A stretch of DNA of 51,831 bases from Bacteroidales bacterium (lineage in GTDB: Bacteria; Bacteroidota; Bacteroidia; Bacteroidales; UBA12077), in contig DMBU01000101.1 in NCBI GenBank assembly GCA_003446015.1, positions 1-51,831 on the forward strand, read 5' to 3'. Below the pieces are notes generated by a model. It worked only from the letters and a program-made list of their open reading frames with translations, was not told the origin of the DNA and ran no database searches. Shown piece after piece: positions 9,583 to 18,029 of this stretch (position 1 is its first letter; every line of letters begins with the position of its first letter). A program made the translations under genes and the position numbers.

Positions 9583-9590
9583 TATATTTG
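9583..9590 (+). promoter_or_regulatory. Bacteroidota-type -7 element TATATTTG
   Basis: It matches the TAnnTTTG consensus exactly, on the plus strand about 200 bp ahead of the methyltransferase start. No good TTTG -33 element is seen at the usual distance, so the promoter is only moderately supported. Confidence 0.4.
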
Positions 9591-9599
9591 TGCACTTAA

Positions 9600-9720
9600 A
9601 ATCATTGGATGTTTAAATTTAAAATGGATTTGGTGAAGTAAATAAGCTTTGGTGTTCTGCCCAGGCTTATCCCTTAATTAAACTCAGACATACTCTTGTC
9701 AGAGTAATTTTCATTTCTAT
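9600..9720 (+). ncRNA. Structured leader or small RNA ahead of a methyltransferase
   Basis: The 306-bp interval between the PUL regulator and the methyltransferase contains two adjacent hairpins on the plus strand. The first pairs 9642-9652 with 9660-9670 (ATAAGCTTTGG against CCCAGGCTTAT, one mismatch). The second pairs 9682-9690 with 9697-9705 (ACTCAGACA against TGTCAGAGT, one mismatch). A U-rich stretch follows, but not a clean terminator. Both stand downstream of the TATATTTG element, so they would be transcribed. I recognise no known riboswitch class. Confidence 0.4.
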
Positions 9721-9798
9721 ATATTAAAAACAATTTGAAGCTTGGTACAAGATATTCTTTTATCTTACACCATGGTTTCAATAAATAAATTTAAAATC

Positions 9799-10572
9799 AT
9801 GAGTAACGAAAATAAATCAATTCACGAATTCGATTTTAACTTAATCTGCGAATATTTTTCAAGCATAGAACGACAAGGACCTGGCAGTCCTGAAATTACT
9901 CGTAAAGCATTAAGCTTTATTGATCATCTTACTGATAAATCACATATTGCCGATATTGGCTGTGGAACCGGCGGTCAGACAATGGTACTTGGTCAAAATA
10001 TAAACGGAAGTATTACAGGTATCGACTTGTTTCCCATTTTTATAGATTTGTTCAACTCCAACGCCAGCAAACTGAATCTTCAGAATAGAGTAAAAGGTAT
10101 AGTAGGTTCAATGGACAAGCTGCCTTTTCGGAACGAAGAATTAGACCTGATTTGGTCGGAAGGAGCAATTTATAACATTGGCTTCGAACGGGGCTTAAAC
10201 GAATGGCGAAAATTCATAAAAAAGGGAGGTTACATTGCTGTTACTGAGATATCGTGGTTTACAGAAGAACGACCCGCCGAGATCGATGAATTTTGGCAGG
10301 ATGCGTATCCTGAAATAAGTACGATCTCAAAAAAGGTCGCACAAATGCAAAAAGCAGGATATATTCCTGTTGCTGCATTTACCCTACCCGAAGATTGCTG
10401 GATTAAACATTTTTATGCTCCGCAAGTAAAAGCGCAGGAAATTTTCTTGAAAAAATATGCAGGCAATAAAACTGCTGAAGAGTTTATCGCAAACCAGCAA
10501 CATGAGGCTCAATTGTATAACAAGTACAAAGAGTATTATGGCTATGTGTTCTATATCGGGAGGAAAATTTAA
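9799..10572 (+). CDS. Class I SAM-dependent methyltransferase
   Basis: Soluble methyltransferase of the Rossmann-fold class. SAM-binding motif I is HIADIGCGTGGQT, followed by the acidic loop TGIDLFP and motif LPFRNEELDLIWSEGAIYNIGF. I chose the internal ATG (MSNENKSIHEFDFNLICEYF), because the frame can be extended 19 codons upstream but that extension is low-complexity and non-homologous in feel. The substrate is unknown; small-molecule methyltransferases of this type occur widely in Bacteroidota. It is monocistronic, with a structured leader upstream and an intrinsic terminator about 110 bp downstream. Confidence 0.85.
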   Translation: MSNENKSIHEFDFNLICEYFSSIERQGPGSPEITRKALSFIDHLTDKSHIADIGCGTGGQTMVLGQNINGSITGIDLFPIFIDLFNSNASKLNLQNRVKGIVGSMDKLPFRNEELDLIWSEGAIYNIGFERGLNEWRKFIKKGGYIAVTEISWFTEERPAEIDEFWQDAYPEISTISKKVAQMQKAGYIPVAAFTLPEDCWIKHFYAPQVKAQEIFLKKYAGNKTAEEFIANQQHEAQLYNKYKEYYGYVFYIGRKI

Positions 10573-10681
10573 GTAAAGTTGAAGGGTTGTTGCTGTATTC
10601 TCAGGACAATCCTTCTAACACTTAATAGTTCTCCATAAAGTAGAGCAGATTCCAAAACTTATTGGAATTGTCCAAAACTGA

Positions 10682-10717
10682 GCAAGCTAACGCAGATAAT
10701 ATGTTAGCTCGCTTTTT
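10682..10717 (+). terminator. Intrinsic terminator after the methyltransferase
   Basis: GCAAGCTAAC (10682-10691) pairs with GTTAGCTCGC (10703-10712) with one mismatch, followed by five T. It stands between convergent genes and overlaps the stop codon of the DUF3795 gene on the other strand. Confidence 0.75.
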
Positions 10718-11057
10718 ATTCATTTTTAGTGGAAATGGCTTTAGAATTATATAAATCTAAAAATGCTTTATATCCATTTTCCTTTATAAAAGACTGATTT
10801 TCTATAAAATTCTGTCCGTATTTCTCCCAGCGTTTTGAAAATGCTTTAAACTTTTTACATGGGAAGTCATCACATTGGTAACAATGAGATATTCCTTTTT
10901 CCTTACAGCATAAATGAAAAGTTTTGCACTTTTCGCATCTTTCATGGTTTATTTCAGCACCCGGACAGGGATTTTTTTCTCTGGTAAATGTTGGACAACC
11001 GCCGCAAAAAACGCCACATGCAGGAACTCTTCCATGGTATATCTTTAAATTTGTCAT
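10716..11057 (-). CDS. Small cysteine-rich DUF3795 protein
   Basis: A 113-residue protein with the DUF3795 pattern: GRVPACGVFCGGCPTF near the N-terminus, then CPGAEINHERCEKCKTFHLC and CYQCDDFPCKKF. The paired cysteines suggest zinc or another metal, but the function of the family is not known to me. No signal peptide or membrane segment is seen, so it is probably cytosolic. A second, longer member lies at 44701-45156. The gene is monocistronic and convergent with the methyltransferase. Confidence 0.85.
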   Translation of the reverse strand: MTNLKIYHGRVPACGVFCGGCPTFTREKNPCPGAEINHERCEKCKTFHLCCKEKGISHCYQCDDFPCKKFKAFSKRWEKYGQNFIENQSFIKENGYKAFLDLYNSKAISTKNE

Positions 11058-11193
11058 GTTCTAAAATGTAATAATTTTTCCCTTCCAAAAATTACAATAA
11101 AATTCCATTTAGAAGCAAATTTCTCAGTTGTTTATTACTCAGGAAGTTTTTTTATGATCTTGAAATTATATCTTATCACAATAAGGCTATATG

Positions 11194-11237
11194 CCGAAGG
11201 ATGTTAATCCTATACTCCCGCTTCGGTGGGAGTTTTT
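11194..11237 (+). terminator. UUCG-capped terminator hairpin with a possible alternative stem
   Basis: ACTCCCGC (11214-11221) pairs fully with GTGGGAGT (11226-11233) around a TTCG tetraloop, followed by five T, a near-ideal intrinsic terminator on the plus strand. There is no plus-strand gene for about 500 bp upstream other than the already terminated methyltransferase. CCGAAG at 11194-11199 is complementary to CTTCGG at 11221-11226, which includes the loop, so an alternative stem excluding the terminator could form. The structure lies about 50 bp before the promoter of the B12 operon. Confidence 0.6.
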
Positions 11238-11285
11238 ATGAACACTCGCCGGTTAAAAACTTTTATTAAGAATTTTGTTGTAAAT

Positions 11286-11317
11286 TTTGCTAATAAAAAT
11301 CCTATCCTTTACATTTG
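11286..11317 (+). promoter_or_regulatory. Promoter of the B12 operon
   Basis: TTTG (11286-11289) and TACATTTG (11310-11317) are separated by 20 bp, a good fit to the Bacteroidota -33/-7 consensus. Transcription would start near 11324, immediately before the conserved core of the riboswitch. Confidence 0.7.
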
Positions 11318-11325
11318 CATCTGGT

Positions 11326-11495
11326 TTATGGTTCTTAGTGTAACAAGCTAAGAGGGAATCGGGTGAGAATCCTGAACAGTTTCCGCTGCTGTAAGCTCCA
11401 CATCAAACTTTTTGTCCTTGAACAGCCACTATCCCGATAGCTATCGGGACGGGAAGGCCGGCAAAAAGGGAGTAAGTCAGAAGACCTGCCATAAG
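11326..11495 (+). ncRNA. Cobalamin riboswitch
   Basis: Recognised by the conserved cobalamin-aptamer segments in the right order: GGGAATCGGGTGAGAATCC, then CAGTTTCCGCTGCTGTAA, AGCCACT followed by GGGAAGGC, and the B12 box AGTCAGAAGACCTGCCAT at 11475-11492. It precedes btuB by about 120 bp. No clear terminator follows, so control may act on translation. The variable hairpin between AGCCACT and GGGAAGGC is occupied by a perfect 18-bp palindrome (11432-11449) of a repeat-like kind. The expected ligand is adenosyl- or methylcobalamin, and the expected effect is to repress the uptake genes when B12 is plentiful. Confidence 0.95.
11432..11449. repeat. 18-bp perfect palindrome inside the riboswitch
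   Basis: TCCCGATAGCTATCGGGA is self-complementary over its full length and forms the distal part of a variable aptamer stem. A sister palindrome of the same pattern, TTCCGAAAGCTTTCGGAA, lies at 51752-51769. Together they fit TYCCGAWAGCTWTCGGRA, like the intergenic palindromes frequent in Bacteroidota genomes. Confidence 0.6.
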
Positions 11496-11612
11496 CAAAT
11501 TACATTTGTAGCTTTCGGATAAAAAGCGAGGTGTATTAAACCACACCAGTTTAATTTCCCTTTATATCCTGTTAGTTATGAATGATTAAATCGATTGTTG
11601 ATTTAATTATTT

Positions 11613-13544
11613 ATGCTAATGAATTATTTGAAAAACATAACACTTGCATTACTTTTTTGTAGTAGTTATAGCTATGCCGAGGAAATACCTGTCGAAGTTC
11701 CATCAGATACAATTGCTTTAGACGAAATTGAAATAACTGCAAACCGTTTAATCAATTTTACTACAGGAGCTAAAGTTCAGCGAATAAACTCAACAGATAT
11801 AATTCCTTACAATACATCTAATCTTTCTGAATTACTTTCTGAGATTACAAGCATATCCATAAAATCGTATGGCATATCAGGGGTCAGTAGTATTTCACTA
11901 CGCGGAATGAGCTCTAAACATACCGCAGTTACCTGGAATGGATTTAATCTCCAAAGCTCAATGAATGGCGGAGTTGATCTGAGTGCATTACCTGCTTTTT
12001 TAATTGATGAAATTGATGTTCAATTTGGCGGAGCCAGTGCCTTATTTGGTAGTGGAGCTATTGGAGGGATCGTTCATTTAAACAATAACTTAAAATTTGA
12101 TAATAAGCTAACAGTGCAATATAACCAGTGTTATGGCAGTTTTGATAATTATTTTGAGGGATTAAAATTTAACCTGAGTAATGATCATCTCGCTTCATCG
12201 ACCCGGATTTATCATAAATCGGCAGTAAATGATTTCGAATATGTGAATACCCAGCAATTTGGAAAACCAACAGTCAAACAAGAAAATTCAGGAATTACTC
12301 AATATGGACTACTACAATCAAACTCGTTTAAGCTAAAAAACAATCAGAAAATATCAACGAATATCTGGGCTCAACATCATTATCTTGAAATTCCTTCGAT
12401 GATGACAAGTAGCATTAGTGAGCAAAACCAGAATACAGATATGTTAAGATTATCGGCTAACTGGAATATCAACAAAGAAATTACTTCCTGGTTTACAAGA
12501 TTTTACTACAACTTTGAATCGCTGGTTTATGAAGATCCTCTGCTTCCGTTAATCTCAGAAATGGAAAATTCTTCATTTACAGGTGAGATTGAAAATAAAA
12601 CATCCATTGGAAATCATTTTCTTTTGAATGCAGGAATTAATCACATGTACGATATTGCCAAAACGAAAAATTATAGTGATGATCATTTCCGCAACCGATC
12701 AGCCATTTATTCATCACTGAAATATTTTAATACTGCCAAAACATTAGCTGCAATTGTAAGTATCCGGGAAGAATTAGTCGATAATCATTTTGCACCATTT
12801 ACTTTTTCTTTTAGTTCTCGTTACCAGATCAATTCCTTTAGCATGAATACCAACATCTCTAAAAATTATAACCTGCCTACTTTTAACGATTTATATTGGG
12901 CCCTGGGAGGCAATCCTGATTTAAAATCCGAAAATGGATGGAGCGAAGATCTGGGATTAAATTTTGAACACTCTTTTTTAAAAAATCATCTAAATTTTGA
13001 AATATCAGCCTTTAACATAAACCTGGACAACCATGTAATATGGTTACCAACTTCAAGTTCCTACTGGACTGCCGAGAATGTAGAAAAGTTATGGTCGAGA
13101 GGTTTTGAAACAGGATTAACTTACAGCTATAAGAACACTGATTTTATATTTTCAACCCGATTCATGTATTCGTATACTAAATCGACCTATGAAAGATCTG
13201 AAAATACTGAAGAGGGTAGCATCGGAAAACAATTGATGTACGTTCCTGTCCATAACGGAAATGCTGAATTCAGGTTGTCGTACAAATGGTTAAACATAAG
13301 CTATATGCACAATTATGTAGGTCGTAGGTACATCACAAAAGACAATACAGGCTATGTTGAGCCGTATCAGTTAGCAAACTTAGTTTTAGGAGGACTTTTA
13401 AAATTAAAAACCTCGGAATTGAATGTTAACCTTAAAATCAACAACATCTGGAACGAAACCTATGAGGTGATGGCATTTTATGCCATGCCTTTAAGATATT
13501 ATTCGATAAGCTTAACGTATAATTTTAACAAACAAATCAATTAA
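11613..13544 (+). CDS. btuB: TonB-dependent vitamin B12 receptor BtuB
   Basis: Outer-membrane transporter for cobalamins. The signal peptide (about 1-22, ending SYSYAEE) precedes a TonB-box-like stretch (IALDEIEITANRL), the plug domain (about 55-170, with SGVSSISLRGMSSKHTAVTW and GASALFGSGAIGGIVHL) and a beta-barrel ending YYSISLTYNFN. Its 643 residues match BtuB-type receptors rather than the larger SusC type. Placement directly behind a cobalamin riboswitch and before a BtuG-like lipoprotein fixes the substrate. Translation may begin here or at the ATG two codons later. The stop is 17 bp from the next gene. Confidence 0.93.
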   Translation: MLMNYLKNITLALLFCSSYSYAEEIPVEVPSDTIALDEIEITANRLINFTTGAKVQRINSTDIIPYNTSNLSELLSEITSISIKSYGISGVSSISLRGMSSKHTAVTWNGFNLQSSMNGGVDLSALPAFLIDEIDVQFGGASALFGSGAIGGIVHLNNNLKFDNKLTVQYNQCYGSFDNYFEGLKFNLSNDHLASSTRIYHKSAVNDFEYVNTQQFGKPTVKQENSGITQYGLLQSNSFKLKNNQKISTNIWAQHHYLEIPSMMTSSISEQNQNTDMLRLSANWNINKEITSWFTRFYYNFESLVYEDPLLPLISEMENSSFTGEIENKTSIGNHFLLNAGINHMYDIAKTKNYSDDHFRNRSAIYSSLKYFNTAKTLAAIVSIREELVDNHFAPFTFSFSSRYQINSFSMNTNISKNYNLPTFNDLYWALGGNPDLKSENGWSEDLGLNFEHSFLKNHLNFEISAFNINLDNHVIWLPTSSSYWTAENVEKLWSRGFETGLTYSYKNTDFIFSTRFMYSYTKSTYERSENTEEGSIGKQLMYVPVHNGNAEFRLSYKWLNISYMHNYVGRRYITKDNTGYVEPYQLANLVLGGLLKLKTSELNVNLKINNIWNETYEVMAFYAMPLRYYSISLTYNFNKQIN

Positions 13545-13561
13545 ATTTAAACTTTTAAAAA

Positions 13562-14653
13562 ATGAAAAAAATAAATTTTAAACAATGGATATTTATATTT
13601 ATTTCTTTAATCTTTCTTACAAACGCCTGTGATGAAAGTAACGATACCGTTTCAGACATTTTTTCCGACGGTGTGTTCATTACAAATGAAGGTACATACA
13701 GTGCAGGAAATGGCTCTGTAAGTTATTATAGTTATGCTAATGATACCTTAACAAATGGGATATTTAATTCTGTTAACAACAGGGTATTAGGAGATGTGGT
13801 ACAATCACTTACTGTTCATAATCATAAAGCTTACATCGTTGTTAATGGTTCCAATAAAATTGAAGTTGTAACCAGCAATGACTTTATTGAATATGGAGTA
13901 ATAACAGAATTAACATCACCACGTTACTTTATTGGCATTAATAATGATAAAGGATATGTTTCACAATGGGGTGATAATGGAGTAATTAAAGTGATAGATT
14001 TAGGTACATTAGCTGTAACCAAAACTATTCCTGTTGGAACAGGACCTGAGCAACTTATTTATCATAATGATTACGTTTACGTTGCGAATAGTGGTGGTCT
14101 TTCCAACGATAATACAATAAGTGTAATAGATCCATCAACAGATGAAGTTGTTAAGACAATTACCTTAGAGGGCGATAGCCCAAGAGATTTCGCAGTTGAT
14201 GCCAACGGAGATTTGTGGGTATTGTGTAATGGATATATTCAATATGATTATACAGATTGGTCAGTTGTATCTGAAACTGCATCAAAACTAATTCGAATAA
14301 ATCCAACTACAAACGAAGTTGTTCAAACCATTATAATTAGTGAAACTCAACACCCAACTTGTTTAGAAGCAAGCAAAAACGGGAACAATTTGTTTTATGG
14401 AGGTGGATATGGTTTCCAGGGTATTTATAAAATGAGTATTTCAGATACAGAAGTTCCTTCGACTCCATTATTGGATAAATATTTTTATGGATTTAATATC
14501 AACTCCGAAACTGGAAATATATTTGCCATGGAAGCTCCAAGTTTTACAGCTAATGGAACTTTATGGAGATACGAAGCAAGTGGAACAGAACTTGGAAGTT
14601 ATGAAGCAGGTATTGGACCAAATGGAGCAAGTGCAAAACGTGCTAAGGAATAA
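13562..14653 (+). CDS. btuG: BtuG-like surface beta-propeller lipoprotein (DUF5074/YncE type)
   Basis: Predicted cell-surface lipoprotein that captures vitamin B12 and passes it to BtuB. The signal peptide ends in a lipobox (FLTNAC, Cys23) followed by DESND. The mature part consists of YVTN-type propeller repeats (KVIDLGTLAVTKTIPVGTGP, SVIDPSTDEVVKTITLEGDS, LIRINPTTNEVVQTIII), enough for a seven-bladed propeller in about 330 residues. BtuG of gut Bacteroides is such a propeller, encoded next to btuB and binding B12 very tightly. The same arrangement here, 17 bp after btuB and under the riboswitch, is the main reason for the name; residue-level binding sites were not checked. Confidence 0.75.
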   Translation: MKKINFKQWIFIFISLIFLTNACDESNDTVSDIFSDGVFITNEGTYSAGNGSVSYYSYANDTLTNGIFNSVNNRVLGDVVQSLTVHNHKAYIVVNGSNKIEVVTSNDFIEYGVITELTSPRYFIGINNDKGYVSQWGDNGVIKVIDLGTLAVTKTIPVGTGPEQLIYHNDYVYVANSGGLSNDNTISVIDPSTDEVVKTITLEGDSPRDFAVDANGDLWVLCNGYIQYDYTDWSVVSETASKLIRINPTTNEVVQTIIISETQHPTCLEASKNGNNLFYGGGYGFQGIYKMSISDTEVPSTPLLDKYFYGFNINSETGNIFAMEAPSFTANGTLWRYEASGTELGSYEAGIGPNGASAKRAKE

Positions 14654-14654
14654 T

Positions 14655-14725
14655 GAATAATGATTAACGATTTTAGAAGAAACTTAAATGAAACATCATC
14701 ATTCATAATTGAGTGTTCATTATTC
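14655..14725. repeat. Short inverted repeat between btuG-like and PP-loop genes
   Basis: GAATAATGA (14655-14663) and its exact complement TCATTATTC (14717-14725) flank an AT-rich 53-bp core. A transcript could fold, but there is no U-tract. It may be a decayed intergenic repeat or a processing site within the operon. Confidence 0.3.
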
Positions 14726-14755
14726 GATATTCAAAAATCTTTTAAATAATTTTTT

Positions 14756-15466
14756 GTGATCAAACTAAAGCAAAAAGCACTCTTTAATTGGAGCGGAGGC
14801 AAAGATTCATCTCTTTGCCTCTATCACGCTCTTAACGATGAACGTCTTGATATTCAGTATTTACTTACAACAATAAATGGAAAAAACAAACGTGTTTCAA
14901 TGCATGGTGTTTCTGAAGATTTACTGGATGAACAAGCGAAATCGATAGGTTTGCCATTACGGAAAATTCATCTTCCCGAATTTCCAACTATGGAAGAGTA
15001 TGATACAATTATCTCTAAAGAACTGGAATTAGCAAAAAATCAAGGTATAAACACTTCTGTATTTGGCGATATTTTTTTAGAAGATTTAAGAGCGTATCGT
15101 GAAAAACAATTGGCTAAAAAAGGTTTTAAAGCCGAATTTCCATTATGGAAGAGAGATACCAAAGAAATTGCAAAAGAATTTATTGATCTTGGGTTTAAAA
15201 CAATTATTGTTTCTGTCGATAGCCGGTATCTCGATAAATCATTTGCAGGAAGAATTTTCGATGAATCTTTTTTAACTGATTTGCCAGCGAATGTCGACCC
15301 TTGTGGTGAAAATGGTGAGTTTCACAGCTTTGCTTTTGATGGTCCTATATTTAAAAATTCTATTCAATTCGAAAAAGGAGAAATCGTTTATAAAGAATAT
15401 AAATCTCACAGTAAAGAAAATCCTGATGAGAGATTCGGATATTGGTATTGCGATTTAATAATGTAA
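14756..15466 (+). CDS. Dph6/ATP_bind_4 family PP-loop ATPase in the B12 operon
   Basis: Member of the adenine-nucleotide alpha-hydrolase family related to diphthine-ammonia ligase. The PP-loop is NWSGGKDSSL (SGGKDS at residues 13-18), followed by family features: GVSEDLLDEQAKSIGLP, TSVFGDIFLEDLRAYREKQL and a C-terminal DPCGENGEFHSFAFDGPIF. These enzymes adenylate a carboxylate and transfer ammonia. Bacteria lack diphthamide, so the substrate must differ; its place behind btuB and the BtuG-like gene suggests a step in corrinoid use or amidation, which is inference. The start is GTG (MIKLKQKALF), as no ATG fits. A 102-bp gap with an inverted repeat separates it from the propeller gene, so co-transcription is likely but unproven. 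Confidence 0.85.
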   Translation: MIKLKQKALFNWSGGKDSSLCLYHALNDERLDIQYLLTTINGKNKRVSMHGVSEDLLDEQAKSIGLPLRKIHLPEFPTMEEYDTIISKELELAKNQGINTSVFGDIFLEDLRAYREKQLAKKGFKAEFPLWKRDTKEIAKEFIDLGFKTIIVSVDSRYLDKSFAGRIFDESFLTDLPANVDPCGENGEFHSFAFDGPIFKNSIQFEKGEIVYKEYKSHSKENPDERFGYWYCDLIM

Positions 15467-15479
15467 AATTTGCTATCCA

Positions 15480-17813
15480 CTAAAACGAAACATATTTTAC
15501 ATAAATATTGATGTTGGTATTTCGTCCTTTATCATCGGAGCATGATATTTTTATTTTACCTTCAGAAGGCTCAAAGAATATTCTTTCTGCCGGACTAACT
15601 GCTTTAAAGAACTTATCGTTAATATACCAGAATATTTTTTCTACATCATTTGCTGCATGGCAACTTAACATAATCTGCATTTCATCTTCAGTATCAACAT
15701 AATATTCATTTTCATTAACCGGAGATGTAATTACAGGAGCATCGCCAGCAATCATTCTTTCGCATTCTCTATTATGAGGCGGTATTTTTAGATATTTTAC
15801 ATTGTTTGTTTCATAATACGTTATCATTTCGGCCGATAAGTTAGGAAACTCAGCTTCGATATAGCCTGCTTTTGGTTTGCAGGAAGTACAATACGAGACT
15901 GATGAATCTGGTGAAATAGCAACAATTTTTATATGTTCGCAAGTTTTCATTGATGAAACTCCAGAAATAAAATAGTCTATTATATCAGTTTCGCAATGTT
16001 CAGAAGGAATTAGGCCTGATTCAGGGCAAACATATCTAAAGCTTAATCCTTTAGGCATATGAAACCATTCTTCTTCTGAATTGTAATCAATAGCGTTAAA
16101 TACCTTAAATAATAATGGTGATGCTTTTTCTGCACCACTTAATTCAGGTACTCCTTCACCCGAAAAGTTTCCAACCCAAATTCCTACTGTATATTTCTTA
16201 TTATAACCAATACTCCAGGCATCTCTTCTTCCGTATGAGGTACCCGTTTTCCATCCAATTTTTGGCATGTGCTGACTATTTGCCCAGTCCAACGGCAAAT
16301 CCGGTCGTGTCAGCTGTGTTAAAATATCGGTTATCATAAATGCCGATTCCTTCGATATAAGGATCTTTTCAATTGAAGGTTTCGTATCTAATGTAAACTT
16401 TGGTTTTTGATAAACTCCTTCATTAGCCAGTGCTGAAAACATAGCTGTTAACTCCTCGAGACTCGTTCCACAACCGCCTAAGATCATCGATAATCCCAAA
16501 TTGTTTTTATCATATTTTATTTGTTTAAAGTTAATTTCAATCAACCTTTCGATTAAAATATGGGATTCCAAGTCTGCCAAAACTTTTACCGCCGGAACAT
16601 TCAACGAATTGGAAAGTGCAAATTCAATACTTACATTTCCATAAAACTCACCATCGTAATTTTCAGGTTCATATCCCGACAAACTCAAAGGAACATCACT
16701 TATAGTGGATTTAGGTGTAATTAATCCTTTGTCCATTGCTATTCCGTACAAAAGCGGCTTTAAAGTACTTCCAGGCGACCTAACCGCCAATATACCATCC
16801 ACTTGTCCACCATCTTCTTCGTTATAAAAATCGGCTGAGCCAATGTATGCTTTTACTTCACGCGTTTCATTTTCAATAACCAAGCAAAGTGCGTTTTTAA
16901 TATTCTGAAAATACAATCCCTGACTATAATTTTTTACAATAGACTCAATCTTTTTTTGCATCTCAATATCCAAACTTGAGTAAATTATTTTTTTCCCGAG
17001 ATATTGATTTTTCAATCGATACGATAAGTGTGGGGCAATTTTGGGCACTTCTCTCCTATATGCATTAAGTGGTTCTTCCAAGGCATCTTCAATATCTTTT
17101 TCCCTAAATAATTTGCTTTCCTGATACCGCTTAAGCCACGCATTTCGTTCATTATTAATATACTCATTATTCTTACCTAAACGCAGAGATACCGGACGAT
17201 TTGGAATTATCGACAGTGATGCAATTTCACCAATACTCAAATGATTGGGTAGTTTTCCGAAATAGATAACTGAAGCCGATTTAACCCCTTCGATATTGCT
17301 TCCGTACGGAACCAGATTTAAATAAAGTTGCAGAATTTCATCTTTTGTAAAATGCCATTCTAACTGAGTAGCACGAAACATCTCCTTTATTTTATTTCCA
17401 TATGTTCGCGATTTTGGATCAATTAATCGGGCAACCTGCATAGAAATTGTTGAAGCTCCGGATGTTCTCTTACCTGTTTTAACATTATTAAAGACAGCTC
17501 TTGCAATGGCTATTGGATTAATTCCAAAGTGATAATAAAAATATTTATCTTCCTTAAATATAATTGCTTTTTTGAGTTCCGGGGTAATTTCTTCGAGCTG
17601 GGTATACATTCGCCATTTATCATCATAAGATAAAAAGCCATGAATTAGTGTACTATCCTGAGAATATATTATGGTTGAATATTCAATTTCTGTATTAAGC
17701 GGATAAATTGCATCTAACAAAAGAAAAATGGTAAATACAGAAAAAAGACTAAAGATGATATACTTCAGTCTTAAAGGAATTCTTTTAAAAAAAACAACTA
17801 TTTTTTTATACAT
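15480..17813 (-). CDS. pbpC: Penicillin-binding protein 1C
   Basis: Bifunctional peptidoglycan synthase anchored in the inner membrane. It has an N-terminal membrane span (about 16-34), then the family 51 glycosyltransferase domain with catalytic Glu88 in FKEDKYFYYHFGINP and the later RTSGASTISMQVARL. The transpeptidase domain has SPGSTLKPLLYG (active Ser349, Lys352), SNSLN and KTGTSYGRRDAW. A C-terminal Ig-like BiPBP_C domain (about 690-777) is diagnostic of the 1C type. At 777 residues its length is normal. It is divergent from the alpha-2-macroglobulin gene across 216 bp, a partnership well known from enterobacteria, and convergent with the PP-loop gene. Confidence 0.94.
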   Translation of the reverse strand: MYKKIVVFFKRIPLRLKYIIFSLFSVFTIFLLLDAIYPLNTEIEYSTIIYSQDSTLIHGFLSYDDKWRMYTQLEEITPELKKAIIFKEDKYFYYHFGINPIAIARAVFNNVKTGKRTSGASTISMQVARLIDPKSRTYGNKIKEMFRATQLEWHFTKDEILQLYLNLVPYGSNIEGVKSASVIYFGKLPNHLSIGEIASLSIIPNRPVSLRLGKNNEYINNERNAWLKRYQESKLFREKDIEDALEEPLNAYRREVPKIAPHLSYRLKNQYLGKKIIYSSLDIEMQKKIESIVKNYSQGLYFQNIKNALCLVIENETREVKAYIGSADFYNEEDGGQVDGILAVRSPGSTLKPLLYGIAMDKGLITPKSTISDVPLSLSGYEPENYDGEFYGNVSIEFALSNSLNVPAVKVLADLESHILIERLIEINFKQIKYDKNNLGLSMILGGCGTSLEELTAMFSALANEGVYQKPKFTLDTKPSIEKILISKESAFMITDILTQLTRPDLPLDWANSQHMPKIGWKTGTSYGRRDAWSIGYNKKYTVGIWVGNFSGEGVPELSGAEKASPLLFKVFNAIDYNSEEEWFHMPKGLSFRYVCPESGLIPSEHCETDIIDYFISGVSSMKTCEHIKIVAISPDSSVSYCTSCKPKAGYIEAEFPNLSAEMITYYETNNVKYLKIPPHNRECERMIAGDAPVITSPVNENEYYVDTEDEMQIMLSCHAANDVEKIFWYINDKFFKAVSPAERIFFEPSEGKIKISCSDDKGRNTNINIYVKYVSF

Positions 17814-18029
17814 TGGAACATTAGTAATTATTCTTAAACAATAGTATTTCTAATTAGCTGAATAAAAGTAAACACTTTTTGTCTTTTTAAGGATACATAT
17901 CTTCAATTAAATCTTTTTTTGTTAAAGTTTTTTATTAGCTTTATTAACAATAATTACTCTAAAGGAATTATCAACCAAAAAGCGTATTAACTTAAGTTAC
18001 GAAATATTCAATTATAATAAGCCAAACCA

